Shown in pieces: positions 1 through 9,121 of a stretch of 46,401 nt of DNA. Positions within the stretch are counted from its first letter, which is position 1. The number at the start of each line of letters is the position of its first letter. This DNA is from a virus. The translations under genes were made by a program, and so were the position numbers. The stretch lies in IMG/VR virus record IMGVR_UViG_3300005549_000004, positions 1 to 46,401 of that record. One strand, given 5' to 3'. Under the pieces are notes generated by a model, which was not told where the DNA came from, made no database searches, and was given only the letters and a program-made list of their open reading frames with translations.

Positions 1-120
1 ACCACCCACACGTGGACCCACCGCGCGAGCGGTGCCACCCTGCTGCTGCGCTACCTCGACAACGACGCCGACGCCGACAACTACCAGGGCCACCAGTACA
101 CCTGGATGGGCTTCGACGAG
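1..120. repeat. Direct terminal repeat, left copy (circular assembly overlap)
   Basis: These 120 bases are identical to the last 120 bases of the window (46282-46401). The reading frame of the large terminase continues through both copies, so the repeat most likely reflects a circular contig with overlapping ends rather than a biological terminal repeat. The biological genome may be circularly permuted or may have real ends elsewhere. The sequence does not say which. Confidence 0.95.
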
Positions 121-1266
121 CTGACCAACTGGCCTCGGCCCGACCCCCTCGACAAGCTGTGGGGCTCGCTACGCTCCCCTCACGCAGTTCCCTGCGTCCG
201 GCGCAGCACCGGGAACCCCGGCGGGCCTGGCCACCACTGGGTGCAGGCGCGCTACATCGACCCCGCGCGTCCGTTCGTGCCGTTCCACTACAAGCCTCAA
301 GTGCACCACCCCGAGCTCGAGATCCAGGCCGTCTTCATCCCGGCCAAGCTCGAGGACAACCCCATCCTGCAGGCGTCCGACCCCGGCTACGAGCACCGGC
401 TCGCGGCCACCGGCTCGGCCGCGCTGTACAAAGCCTGGCGGCATGGCGACTGGTCGGCCGTGGTGGGCGCCGCGTTCACCGAGTGGCGCCCTGACCTGCA
501 CATCCTGGACGACTTCCACCCACCGAAGGGCTGGGTGTTCAGCGGCGGGTGCGACTGGGGCTACCGCAACCCGGGGTGGTTCGGCCTGTTCGCCTGCGGC
601 CCGGATGGCGACGTGGTGTGCGTGGCCGAGCTGTCGTTCCGCGAGCAGACGGACCGGCAAGTGGGCCACGCGGTGGGGCTCATCTGCCGGCACTGGGGCC
701 ACGTGCCCGTGATCGCCGGGGACGAGCAGATGTGGTACCAGACGGGCGTCGGCGCGCCGTCGATTGCCGAGGGCTTCCAGGCCGGCCTGCTCGACGCGGT
801 CAACAGCCTCGACTACGTGCCGAAGCTGATTCCCGCCACCCACGGCCGCGGCTCGCGCGCGGCCAAGCTGGTCGTGATGCACCAGTACCTGGCCTGGAAG
901 GCGGGGCCCGACGGCACCGTGCCACCTTGGGGTCGCCCACGGCTGCGCTTCGTGCGCCACGCCTGCCCGGTGGCGCTGCGCACCATCCCGGCGCTGCCTG
1001 TCGACCCCAAGAAGCCCGAGGACGTGGACACCGAGGCCGATGACCACGCCTACGACGGCGTCACCGCGTTCCTGATGAGCCGGCCCGCCGCGGGGGAACG
1101 TCAGCTGCGTCAAGCCGAGCCCGAACGCCACCCCGGGCTCGACCGCGGGCGTAAGAAACGGGCGGTGGCCGCCTGGGAGCGCGCCATGCGAGAGCACGTG
1201 GAGGGCGGCGAGGAACACTTCCGGATGCCCCGTGGCCTCGTGCCCATAGAGGACCTCGATGCTTGA
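1..1266 (+). CDS. terL: Terminase large subunit, C-terminal part (joins 46018-46401)
   Basis: This is the 3' part of the packaging motor gene. It continues in frame from the GTG at 46018, and joined across the circle it gives about 509 residues, a normal TerL length. Numbered on the joined protein, the Walker B acidic pair is D127-E128 in WMGFDEL. The coupling-type motif TGNPGG starts near residue 158. The nuclease domain opens at D273 in GGCDWGYRNPG, and a late acidic cluster, DDHAYDGV, lies near residues 435-442. The protein cuts concatemeric DNA and pumps it into the prohead through the portal encoded downstream. The family assignment is secure. The packaging strategy (headful or cohesive ends) is not determined. 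Confidence 0.95.
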   Translation, partial: TTHTWTHRASGATLLLRYLDNDADADNYQGHQYTWMGFDELTNWPRPDPLDKLWGSLRSPHAVPCVRRSTGNPGGPGHHWVQARYIDPARPFVPFHYKPQVHHPELEIQAVFIPAKLEDNPILQASDPGYEHRLAATGSAALYKAWRHGDWSAVVGAAFTEWRPDLHILDDFHPPKGWVFSGGCDWGYRNPGWFGLFACGPDGDVVCVAELSFREQTDRQVGHAVGLICRHWGHVPVIAGDEQMWYQTGVGAPSIAEGFQAGLLDAVNSLDYVPKLIPATHGRGSRAAKLVVMHQYLAWKAGPDGTVPPWGRPRLRFVRHACPVALRTIPALPVDPKKPEDVDTEADDHAYDGVTAFLMSRPAAGERQLRQAEPERHPGLDRGRKKRAVAAWERAMREHVEGGEEHFRMPRGLVPIEDLDA

Positions 1267-1303
1267 TACCTACACCCTAGCCGACCTCAAACGGAGGGAC
1301 CCG

Positions 1304-1570
1304 ATGAGCTGTCCCAAGACTACGCCCGAAGGCTCGCCGCACGAGGTGCACGCCGGGACGAAGATCGCGCCTGGGGTGTTCCTGAACGAGCGGAAGCTGT
1401 GCGTCCACGCCGCGTCCGACGGGTCGAGCCCCGTGGTCGTCACGGTCACCCTGGACGAGGTGTTCGCCGAGGCCATCGCATACGCGACCGAGACGCAGGC
1501 CTTCGGGCCGACGCCCGAGCCGGTCAAGGAAGCCGAAGCGCCCAAGCGGCGGCGGGAGCGGAACAAGTAG
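1304..1570 (+). CDS. Hypothetical protein, 88 aa
   Basis: This is a small protein of unknown function between the large terminase and the portal. I chose the ATG at 1304 because a good Shine-Dalgarno (ggaggg) lies about 8 bases upstream. An in-frame ATG at 1259 would overlap the terminase end by 8 bases and lacks a ribosome site of this quality. The middle is a compact region with alternating hydrophobic residues (VVVTVTLDEVF), and the C-terminus is a basic tail (KRRRERNK). There are two cysteines and no metal-binding pattern. Confidence 0.7.
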   Translation: MSCPKTTPEGSPHEVHAGTKIAPGVFLNERKLCVHAASDGSSPVVVTVTLDEVFAEAIAYATETQAFGPTPEPVKEAEAPKRRRERNK

Positions 1571-1815
1571 TGCCCGGCCGCATCCCGGCCATCGGTGAGA
1601 TCGCCCGCTACCGCGGCAAGGAGTACGGGGTGATCGGCGTGGCCAACGCGCAGCACTTCGGTGTGGTGCTGGTGGCCGAGGCGCACGAGGAGCTGGCGCC
1701 CATGTTCGCGGTGCCGCTGCAGCTGTTCGAGTACAACCAGGACGACCGCGACTGGAAGATCAACGGTACGAAGCGCACAATCATCACCGACATCCGCGAG
1801 GCGTTCGGTGGCTGA
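1570..1815 (+). CDS. Hypothetical protein, 81 aa
   Basis: The GTG start overlaps the stop of the previous gene by one base, which suggests translational coupling. The sequence reads like a small beta-barrel (GEIARYRGKEYGVIGVA, then a segment ending VPLQLFEY), a pattern shared by many short phage proteins of unknown role. There is no signal peptide and no cysteine motif. It belongs to the late operon. Confidence 0.65.
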   Translation: MPGRIPAIGEIARYRGKEYGVIGVANAQHFGVVLVAEAHEELAPMFAVPLQLFEYNQDDRDWKINGTKRTIITDIREAFGG

Positions 1816-1987
1816 GCAACGCTACCTCCAGCTGAACACGGGGCAGCTCCTGAGCCCCGCGCGCCAAGCCAAGAAGGCGTTCCACATGAGCGGGCGGCAG
1901 TGGAAGAAGTACCGCAAGAAGATGCGGCGGGAAGGGCTCGACGCGCCGCGACTCAACAGGTTTGGCAACCTCGTGGTGAACCTGTGA
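1808..1987 (+). CDS. Hypothetical basic protein, 59 aa
   Basis: The GTG at 1808 overlaps the end of the upstream gene by 8 bases. The protein is strongly basic in its middle (GRQWKKYRKKMRREG), so it could bind nucleic acid or a neighbouring virion protein, but no family is recognised. The position between terminase and portal and the coupled start support a real gene. Confidence 0.6.
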   Translation: MAEQRYLQLNTGQLLSPARQAKKAFHMSGRQWKKYRKKMRREGLDAPRLNRFGNLVVNL

Positions 1988-2370
1988 GGTGGCGCTGGCC
2001 GTGGGTGAGCCGTGAGCTGTACGACCTAGTGGCCGGCGTGGCCAACCGCCTCGTGCAGGAACGCAACGACGCGCTCGCTGCGGCGAAGGTGGCCGAGCGA
2101 CGCTACACTGAGCTCGTCGAGCGCGTGCTCCAGATGCGGCGCGAGGGCTTCCAGCCACCGGCCGAGTCCGCCCCCGCCGAGGTGACGCCGGCGCTCCCGC
2201 AGAAGGTAGTCGACGCCATCGCGCAGGTGGCCGCGAGCGCCGCCATGGAGCGCCAGCTCCGGCTGACCGCCGAGCGCCTGCTGCGCCAGGAAGACGGCAA
2301 CGAAGACAAGGTGGCTGCGCTCATCCTACACGGCGAGGACCAAGAGGTCCTGGAGGAGTTCCTTGGGTAA
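1984..2370 (+). CDS. Hypothetical helical protein, 128 aa
   Basis: The GTG start overlaps the preceding stop (GTGA). After a Trp-rich start (VRWRWPWVSREL) the protein is largely predicted helix, with a long charged stretch around residues 20-55 and a Pro/Ala linker before a second helical region. The acidic end EDQEVLEEFLG resembles the tails of small phage proteins that contact a partner. I recognise no family. Confidence 0.6.
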   Translation: MRWRWPWVSRELYDLVAGVANRLVQERNDALAAAKVAERRYTELVERVLQMRREGFQPPAESAPAEVTPALPQKVVDAIAQVAASAAMERQLRLTAERLLRQEDGNEDKVAALILHGEDQEVLEEFLG

Positions 2371-2524
2371 GTGGCGCGTCAAGGACCGGCCCAACGAGCC
2401 CCGGCACGTCGTCGACGCGACGCTGGTCGACGGGGTGATGGAGATCGTCGACTGGCAAGGCGCCGTCAGCTACCAGTCGCCCGAGGTGTTCGCGCAGTTC
2501 TACGTGGAGGCCGTCGATGGGTGA
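2363..2524 (+). CDS. Small hypothetical protein, 53 aa (TTG start)
   Basis: This short gene fills the space between the previous gene and the portal. It starts at TTG 2363, seven bases after a clear ggagg at 2352-2356. It overlaps the previous gene by 8 bases and the portal start by 8 bases, typical of the coupled genes here. The product (starting MGKWRVKDRPNEPR) looks like a normal small soluble beta-rich protein. TTG is the only start that gives both a ribosome site and the full frame. Confidence 0.55.
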   Translation: MGKWRVKDRPNEPRHVVDATLVDGVMEIVDWQGAVSYQSPEVFAQFYVEAVDG

Positions 2525-5207
2525 AGCCGTCATGCAGAACGTCCTGGACTCCGGTCCGGGCGGCTCAACCAACAAGCAATCCTTCGGTGGCGGGGACCAG
2601 GCGGGCGATCGCTACCCCGAGCGCAACCTCACCAAGCTCCAGGGTCCCGCCGCGGCCAAGGAGATCTTCCGGCTGTGGATCGCGCAGAACCCCATCATGC
2701 GGCGCCACAAGGCCCAGTGGAAGGTGAACGGGCTGCGGCGCAGCGGCGTGACGGGCGTCGTCCTCATCAAGCGGCAGGACACGCAGGAGTGGCAAGCCTA
2801 CGCGCCGCCCGGCACGGGCCGTCAGGTGCCCGCCCTGAACAAGGCCGCGCGCCTCTGCCGGCTGCTGCGCTCCACCCTGTTCACCGACCCGCCGGTGCCC
2901 GAGGCCACCCCCGCCACCGACGCGGATGAGGACCGCGACGCGGCCGAGTTCAGCACCCGCGTCCTGATCGACGTCGGCAATGAGGGGAACCTGGACAACG
3001 CGGCCACGGCGGAGCAGGCGTTCGACCTCAGCTCCATCTACGGCAGCGGCATCCGGGTGTACTACGTGGACCCGCAGGGCGGGGGTCAGCGTCCCTACGC
3101 GGTGCAGGCGGCCGCTGGCGCCACCACGTTCAACCCGGCCCAGCCGCAGAGTGCGCTGCTCGACCCGACCACGGGCCAGGTGGCCCCGCCACCCTACGTC
3201 ACCAAGTACGTCCTGGCCGACTGGATCCTGACCGACAACGCGAACGACCCGCGCGTGCAGCGCGTGTGGTTACCCAAGCTCAAGTGCGATGTGCTCACGG
3301 CGAAGCACGTGCGCCCGCTGCCCGCCACTAGTCGTGACGTGTGGGCCGCACAGGGTCTACTGGTCGGCAGCTGGGTGCCGCTCGACGAGCTGCGCGGGCG
3401 GTTCCCCGGCAAGATCCCCACCGATGAGGAAGGACTCAAGAAGCTCACCACCAAGCCGGCCGAGGACTTCCTCGACCTGCTCCCCGGCGGCCGCGCGAAC
3501 CGCGCCGTGCTGGACCAGCCCAAGATCACGGGCGACTCGCTGGTGCTGGTGATGCGCTGCTGGTACGTGCAGAGCCCCGCCTACCCCAAGGGCTACTACG
3601 GCGTCGCCGCGGGGCAGGAGCTGCTGCTGCACGCGGGCGTCTGGTACAACGAGCAGGCCAAGGAGCCGCTCGACCTGCCCGTGGACCAGTTCAAGCAACT
3701 GGATGACGAGGACGCCTTCCCCGGCATGGGCATGATGCAGGTGCTGGGCCCCGCCAACGAGATCCGCGCCGGCGTGCTCGGCTCGATGCTGGAGCACCTC
3801 GATCGGTTCCTGAACCGCAAGGTGTTCTACCCCATCACGAGTGCGCTCCAGCCGCGGGCGATGCAGGCTGCCACCGGGACCTACATCCCCATCACGCCGG
3901 GCGGGGAGCCCAAGGTGGAGCAGGTGCCCGACTTCCCGCAAGCGGCCACCAAGATGTTCGAGGGGATCAGCGCGGAGATGGACCACGAGAGCGGCCTGGA
4001 GCCGCCCTCCTCCGGCCAGAACCCGTCGAGCGTCCAGTCGGGCTTACACGCGCGCACCATCATCGAGCAGGTGAACGTCGGCTTGTCGGACATCCGGAAC
4101 AACGTGGTGCGTGCGCTGGTGCGCGGCTGGCGCATCCAGCTGCAGCAGATCCGCTGGCAGTACACCATCCCGCAGCGGCTAGGCTGGGTGGGGGACGACG
4201 GCCAGTACAAGGAGAAGGAATGGCGCGGGGCTGACTTAGGGTCCACGCGCGACGTCATGCTACACAAGGGCTCGCTGTCGATGCTGGCCCCGTCGGCCAA
4301 GCTGGCCGTGGCCGAGCAGATGAGCCAGATGACCGTCAACAACCAGCCGCTGATCGAAGCCGAGGACCTGCGCCGGCTCGTGATCGGGAACGTGGGCGGC
4401 CTGGTCGGGCTACAGGACGACCCGCACCGGATGCGCATCCGGCGCCAGATCGGGCAGTGGGGTGAGGGACCACCGCCCGGGTGGAAGCCCGCGATCGACC
4501 CCGTCACGGGGCAACCGGCCGTCGACCCGGTCACCGGCCAGCCGCGACCCGACCCGGTGCTCGGCCCGATGTGGGCCCCCGTCCCCGCCGACGACGACCG
4601 CAGCGTGGCCTTCGTGCGCGCGCACGAGCTGGCGCGGCTCACCGCCTCGACGCGGTACGCCCGCTGGCCGGCGCCGTGGCGCGCGCCCGTCGACGCCGAG
4701 TATCTCCGCATGCGGCACGCGGCGGGGCTCGTGACGGTGGCTGAGGAGCAGGCCGCCCAGCAACAGGTGGCCCAGCAGCAACAGCAGCAGGTCGACACGG
4801 TGGCCCAGTACACGCAGCAGGTGCAGCAGCTCGCGCAGGCGGTCGCCGCGGTGCAGCAGCAGCTACAGCAGGTGGCCAAGGCCGTCGGTCCCGCGATGCA
4901 GGCGCAGATCGCGCCCATCGCCGAAGGGCTCGCCGAGTTGGTCGCCGAGGTGCAGGCGCTGGGCAAGGCCCAGCAGGCCGGTACGGGGGACCTGGTCAAG
5001 GTAGCCCAGAACGTCGACCGGGAGCTCGGCAAGCACAAGACCCAGCTCGACCGGGTGGCGCAGACCGCCCAAGCGGCCGCCACCAAGCCCGCGGCCGCGC
5101 CTCCGCCACCGCCCGCCCCTCCGGGGCCACGCGTCATGCGGGTGACGGAGCGCGACGCGGCGGGCCGCATCCAGACCGTGGTCGACGAGCCGGTGGGGGC
5201 GCCGTAG
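2517..5207 (+). CDS. Portal protein, P22-type, 896 aa
   Basis: This is the dodecameric ring at the packaging vertex, through which the terminase loads DNA and to which the short tail attaches. The length (896 aa) fits large podovirus portals rather than the roughly 500-aa siphovirus class. The body has a central helical region with an N/Q-rich SGLHARTIIEQVNVGLSDI segment and conserved tryptophans around residue 550. After about residue 740 there is a Gln-rich, coiled-coil-forming stretch, then a Pro/Ala linker. In P22 the corresponding C-terminus forms the long barrel. Its position after terminase and before scaffold and capsid supports the call. No active-site motif is expected. Confidence 0.85.
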   Translation: MGEAVMQNVLDSGPGGSTNKQSFGGGDQAGDRYPERNLTKLQGPAAAKEIFRLWIAQNPIMRRHKAQWKVNGLRRSGVTGVVLIKRQDTQEWQAYAPPGTGRQVPALNKAARLCRLLRSTLFTDPPVPEATPATDADEDRDAAEFSTRVLIDVGNEGNLDNAATAEQAFDLSSIYGSGIRVYYVDPQGGGQRPYAVQAAAGATTFNPAQPQSALLDPTTGQVAPPPYVTKYVLADWILTDNANDPRVQRVWLPKLKCDVLTAKHVRPLPATSRDVWAAQGLLVGSWVPLDELRGRFPGKIPTDEEGLKKLTTKPAEDFLDLLPGGRANRAVLDQPKITGDSLVLVMRCWYVQSPAYPKGYYGVAAGQELLLHAGVWYNEQAKEPLDLPVDQFKQLDDEDAFPGMGMMQVLGPANEIRAGVLGSMLEHLDRFLNRKVFYPITSALQPRAMQAATGTYIPITPGGEPKVEQVPDFPQAATKMFEGISAEMDHESGLEPPSSGQNPSSVQSGLHARTIIEQVNVGLSDIRNNVVRALVRGWRIQLQQIRWQYTIPQRLGWVGDDGQYKEKEWRGADLGSTRDVMLHKGSLSMLAPSAKLAVAEQMSQMTVNNQPLIEAEDLRRLVIGNVGGLVGLQDDPHRMRIRRQIGQWGEGPPPGWKPAIDPVTGQPAVDPVTGQPRPDPVLGPMWAPVPADDDRSVAFVRAHELARLTASTRYARWPAPWRAPVDAEYLRMRHAAGLVTVAEEQAAQQQVAQQQQQQVDTVAQYTQQVQQLAQAVAAVQQQLQQVAKAVGPAMQAQIAPIAEGLAELVAEVQALGKAQQAGTGDLVKVAQNVDRELGKHKTQLDRVAQTAQAAATKPAAAPPPPPAPPGPRVMRVTERDAAGRIQTVVDEPVGAP

Positions 5208-7243
5208 TGGGCCTCATCGTCACGAACCCGTACGGGCAGGCGGCCGGCGGCGCGGCCACGCTCTACGGCAGGTTCGTCACGCCCGGCGGCGGCACGGGGG
5301 CGGGCACACTCGCGGACCCCTGGTCCCTGAGCTACGCGCTGAGCGGGGCCTACGCGGCGGGGAAGCTACTCGCGGGCGACACGGTGTGGCTGCGCGGGCA
5401 CCAGGGCAAGTACCCGAACGTCTCGAACTTGGGGGTGGTAGCCGTCGGCGTGCAGGGCACCAGCTGGGACCGCGAGGACGGCAAGATCATCTATCGCGCC
5501 TACAATCCCGACGTGGCGCGGATCCAGCGCCGCGAGTGGCTCGACGCGAACGGCGACGCGACCTGGTACGGGACGGGGGACCCACGGAAGACCGAACTCG
5601 TGCTGTTCGAGTCCGATCGGCCGGGCGCCGCGCCCACTGCGGGGGCCGTGACGGTGAGCGGGGCGCAGACGGGCACGTCGCTCACGGTGGCCAAGGCGGC
5701 GGGCGTGAACCAGCCCATCGTGGCGGGCGAGGTCATCACGATCGCCTCGGGCTCGGCCGCCGGCGACTACGTCATCCAGAACGCCACCACCATCGTTCAG
5801 AACACCACGACGGTGCTGACCATCAGCCCGGCGCTGCGCGGGGCGGGGACCAGCGGCAACGAGGCGTGCTCCCTGACGCTGCACCCGTCCGACAACAACG
5901 ACATGATCACGGTGCAGACGGGGTCGAACGGCCTCTGGTTCTGGGACCTGCGCCTGAAGCAGATCCACTATCTGCGCTCGGTCGACTTCACGGGCGCGGG
6001 CTTCAGCACGTTCAACCAGACGACGAACGGGCTCAAGGTCATCAACACGTCGTTCCAGGACTTCCCGAGCACACCGATCTTCGTCGACCGGCCGAGCGGG
6101 CGCGTCGAGCTGAACGGCAACCTCATGCGCTACACCGGCACCACGCCGCCCGGGACGACGGACGGTGGCGGCCACGGCAACTACGTCCACCATGAGATCG
6201 GCGGCGACGAGCTGCTCGCCGAGGCGCAGTGCTTCCTCAACGCCTACTGCATCGACTGGCAGCTCTACGACACCGCCAACCCGGCGACGCAGGGCAAGTG
6301 CCGCGTCAAGAACAACATCTCCCTGAACACCGGGCAGGTGAGCCTGGACGCGAACCTGGGTGGGGCGAACGCGACGACGATGACCTTCTCGGGGTCGCAG
6401 GGCGGCGCGACGGTCATGCAGGACGTCATCGCCGAGGGCAACGTGTCGCTCCTGCCTCTCCTCGGGGGCGACCGCGCCTGGGACTGGGACATCAGCGGCA
6501 CCCGCATTGGGTCCGGCAACCAGAACATCAACAACTACGCGCGGGGCAGCGGCGGCGGCTTCGGGATGCTGTACATGGGGAAGCTCGTGGCGGCGACGGG
6601 CGGCTTCACCCACACCGGCAACGAGTACGTCTGCTACCAGGGCCAGTCAGGCCCGCCGCAGATCAACGGCCTCGTGATCCAGCTCCAGGAGAACGGCGCC
6701 GCGGCGAACGCGGGCTACGTCTGGGGCGGGAACACCTACTGGCGCGTCCCCACCAGCGACAACCCCGCCTGCGGCGACGAAGCGGGCGCGCCCAAGGCGT
6801 TCAGGCGGCCCGGCGCGGCGTGCGCGAACCGGACGCTCTCGTCCTTCAGCACCACCTGCAGCTTCCCGACGGGGGGCCAGTCGGCAGACACGCTGAACAC
6901 CGTGGCGCCCACGGTGACCAAGACCTTCGTCCGCAAGCGGCGCTGGGCCAAGGGCAGCGCGTTCGTGGCGTACGACAACTGGGGCAGCCTGACCCAGATC
7001 CCCATCAACCTGTCGTCCTTCCTGAACGTGGGCGACTACTTCTACGCGCACGACGTGCGCGACATCGACGGCACGCCGGTCCTCCCCGTCCAGCAGTACG
7101 CGGGGGGCACGGTGAACTTCCCGAACACGCAGGTGGCCGACCCCCCGATCTCGGGCGCCCACCCGGGCCTCGCGCTCGAGGTGGCGGCGATTCCCGCTAC
7201 CGCGCCCAACTACAACGCCTTCCTGGTTCGCCGGGTGGCCTGA
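5207..7243 (+). CDS. Tailspike-like right-handed beta-helix protein, 678 aa
   Basis: This is a probable receptor-binding spike or capsule-degrading protein on the virion surface. The N-terminal signature (LADPWSLSYALSG, then GDTVWLRGHQGKY, then IIYRAYNP) is typical of parallel beta-helix proteins related to pectate-lyase folds. Repeated Asn/Gly-rich rungs follow over residues 200-500. The GTG start overlaps the portal stop by one base. Catalytic residues cannot be assigned by eye, so enzyme activity is an inference. The location between portal and scaffold is unusual. Confidence 0.7.
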   Translation: MGLIVTNPYGQAAGGAATLYGRFVTPGGGTGAGTLADPWSLSYALSGAYAAGKLLAGDTVWLRGHQGKYPNVSNLGVVAVGVQGTSWDREDGKIIYRAYNPDVARIQRREWLDANGDATWYGTGDPRKTELVLFESDRPGAAPTAGAVTVSGAQTGTSLTVAKAAGVNQPIVAGEVITIASGSAAGDYVIQNATTIVQNTTTVLTISPALRGAGTSGNEACSLTLHPSDNNDMITVQTGSNGLWFWDLRLKQIHYLRSVDFTGAGFSTFNQTTNGLKVINTSFQDFPSTPIFVDRPSGRVELNGNLMRYTGTTPPGTTDGGGHGNYVHHEIGGDELLAEAQCFLNAYCIDWQLYDTANPATQGKCRVKNNISLNTGQVSLDANLGGANATTMTFSGSQGGATVMQDVIAEGNVSLLPLLGGDRAWDWDISGTRIGSGNQNINNYARGSGGGFGMLYMGKLVAATGGFTHTGNEYVCYQGQSGPPQINGLVIQLQENGAAANAGYVWGGNTYWRVPTSDNPACGDEAGAPKAFRRPGAACANRTLSSFSTTCSFPTGGQSADTLNTVAPTVTKTFVRKRRWAKGSAFVAYDNWGSLTQIPINLSSFLNVGDYFYAHDVRDIDGTPVLPVQQYAGGTVNFPNTQVADPPISGAHPGLALEVAAIPATAPNYNAFLVRRVA

Positions 7244-7252
7244 GGAGATGCC

Positions 7253-7957
7253 ATGATCGAGACCATGCGGTCCGTCGTCACCCCCGAGGAGTATCGCCGC
7301 GAGCAGCAGCCCCCGCGCGGGATCGAACGCTGGGCGCGGGCCTGTGAGCGTCGTCCCCGCCTGTCCGACACGGTGCGCATCGCCCGCGGCATCCGCGGCA
7401 TGGACGATGCGTTCTACCTCGACTCGCGCGGCCCCTTCCAGACGATCGACGTGCCGTCGGTCACGCTCGCGGCGACGGACAAGGCGCTCTACACGACGTC
7501 CTTCTTCCCGGTGCTCGGCGGCAACTACTTCAAGTATCCGGGCAAGGCGGTCGAGATCTGGATGTTTGGGCGCATCACGACGGGCGCCACGCCGGGCAAC
7601 CTCACCTGGGACGTGTACTGGGGCTCTGGGGCCGACGCGAACGGCACCATCCTCGCGAGCTCGGCCGCGGTGGCGCTCATCGCCTCGCAGACGAGCCTCT
7701 CCTGGTACTCCTGGGTGCGGGTGCGCTGCCGGACCACGGGCAGCGCGGGCACCCTGTTCTGCACCGGCGGGGCGCACTTCAACGTGGCGGTCATGGCGTC
7801 GACGAACCAGCCGCAACTCATTCCGGCGTCGCTCGCGGCCGTGTCGGGCGCGGTGGACTTGACGGCCGCCAGCATCATCAGCGTGCAGACCAAGCGCTCG
7901 GGCTCGACGGCCGAAACGATGCAGGTCCACGAGATGTCGGTTGTCGCGCTCAACTAG
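7253..7957 (+). CDS. Virion-associated beta-rich protein, 234 aa
   Basis: The first 50 residues are basic and probably helical (TPEEYRREQQPPRGIERW). The remainder is Gly/Ser/Thr-rich beta sandwich-like sequence with repeated short strands, as in head fibres and tail appendages. A gaggag ribosome site precedes the ATG. It lies in a block of four beta-rich proteins between portal and scaffold. Function is inferred from composition and position only. Confidence 0.6.
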   Translation: MIETMRSVVTPEEYRREQQPPRGIERWARACERRPRLSDTVRIARGIRGMDDAFYLDSRGPFQTIDVPSVTLAATDKALYTTSFFPVLGGNYFKYPGKAVEIWMFGRITTGATPGNLTWDVYWGSGADANGTILASSAAVALIASQTSLSWYSWVRVRCRTTGSAGTLFCTGGAHFNVAVMASTNQPQLIPASLAAVSGAVDLTAASIISVQTKRSGSTAETMQVHEMSVVALN

Positions 7958-8277
7958 TGCTGAGCGTCGCGATTGGGCCTGGCCTGATCGCCGCGGGCGA
8001 CGTGACCTGGGGCCCGGTCGACGCGCCGGAGGGCTGGTTCCAGGCGATCCTCACGCTGGACATCGCGGCGCTGATCGGCGCAGATGTCGCGCTGGAGTGG
8101 AGCGCGGACGGACTGGTCTGGTCCCCGCTGGCGTCGGCGACCCGGGTCGTGCCGGGCCCGGACGCGTGGCGCTTCGGGGTGACGCAGTGGACCGGGGGCC
8201 CGGCTGGGCAGATCCGCGCCACCTTGTCCAACGATGTGCTGTTCGCCTCGCTCGGTGGCTCACTCGTGGTGTCCTGA
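7957..8277 (+). CDS. Hypothetical virion protein, 106 aa
   Basis: The GTG start overlaps the previous stop by one base, and the stop overlaps the next start in TGATG. The sequence is compact, beta-rich and Trp-rich (WGPVDAPEGWFQAIL, then VALEWSADGLVWSPL), resembling small adapter domains that sit between fibre proteins. There are no cysteines. I do not recognise a family. Confidence 0.55.
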   Translation: MLSVAIGPGLIAAGDVTWGPVDAPEGWFQAILTLDIAALIGADVALEWSADGLVWSPLASATRVVPGPDAWRFGVTQWTGGPAGQIRATLSNDVLFASLGGSLVVS

Positions 8278-9107
8278 TGGCGCAGATCAGTCTCGTCCCG
8301 GGCCAGTTTGCGAGCGCCAACTCGACGGCCGCGGTGGCGACGCTGGCCGTGGCGTTCCCCGCGCAGACCAAGGTGGGCAGCCTCCTTTGCGCGCATGGCG
8401 GGGCGACGGCCGCGATCACGAGCATCACCGACGACGGCTTAAACACGTGGACCAACGACATCGCCGTCAACGATCCGAACGTCGCCACCGACGAGGCGTG
8501 GCACACCTACAACGCCAAGGTCTGCCAGACCGTCACGATCCACTTCGCCGTGACGGGGGCGTTCGCCTTCGTCGCCGTGTCGGAGTACAGGGGGGCGAAC
8601 CGCGCCTACGACCCGAAGATCCTCGTGAGCGACCAGTCGGACGGCGGGACCGCCGCCAACTCGACCTGCCCCGACGTGACGCCCGATCGGCCGGGGTGCC
8701 TGACCTTCGTCATCAACCGCGACACGGGCGCCGGCGCCGCGACGTGGAACAGCCCCTTCACGCTGCTCAGCCAGTCGGGTCAGGCCGACTGCGACGGCTA
8801 CTACGTGCAGGGACAAGCGGCCGCCATCCACGCCGACGCCAACAACACCGGCGACACGCACTGGCACGTCGGGATGGTGACGTTCATCCCCGAGCCCGAC
8901 GCGACGCTGGCGATGCCCAAAACGATGCGCGGGCCCCGGGTGCGCTTCAAGATGCCGCTGGCGCGGTTCACGCCCGACGCCTTACCCGTCGTTACCTTCG
9001 ACGGCGCGTTGATGGCCGCGATTACCCCTCCGTGGCCGAGCCCGGTCGCGGAAACCCCGTCGGTGGTGGCCTCGGGAATGGCGCCGCCGAATGACCTCAT
9101 TCCCTAG
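8277..9107 (+). CDS. Beta-rich virion protein, 276 aa
   Basis: Starting at the ATG of a TGATG coupling site, this protein has a Ser/Thr/Ala-rich beta pattern with the motif FVAVSEYRGANRAYDP near residue 100. That pattern is common in phage and secreted proteins of jelly-roll type. The last 60 residues are Pro-rich with little predicted structure. It is probably a surface or tail-associated structural protein. Confidence 0.6.
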   Translation: MAQISLVPGQFASANSTAAVATLAVAFPAQTKVGSLLCAHGGATAAITSITDDGLNTWTNDIAVNDPNVATDEAWHTYNAKVCQTVTIHFAVTGAFAFVAVSEYRGANRAYDPKILVSDQSDGGTAANSTCPDVTPDRPGCLTFVINRDTGAGAATWNSPFTLLSQSGQADCDGYYVQGQAAAIHADANNTGDTHWHVGMVTFIPEPDATLAMPKTMRGPRVRFKMPLARFTPDALPVVTFDGALMAAITPPWPSPVAETPSVVASGMAPPNDLIP

Positions 9108-9121
9108 CGGAGCGCACTGAC

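Noticed and set aside
3881-7930. Long minus-strand open frames (about 415-430 codons each) opposite the portal and spike genes
   Set aside because: They lie opposite well-supported genes, lack ribosome sites, and are rich in Arg, Ala, Ser and Cys, as expected for antisense frames in GC-rich coding DNA.
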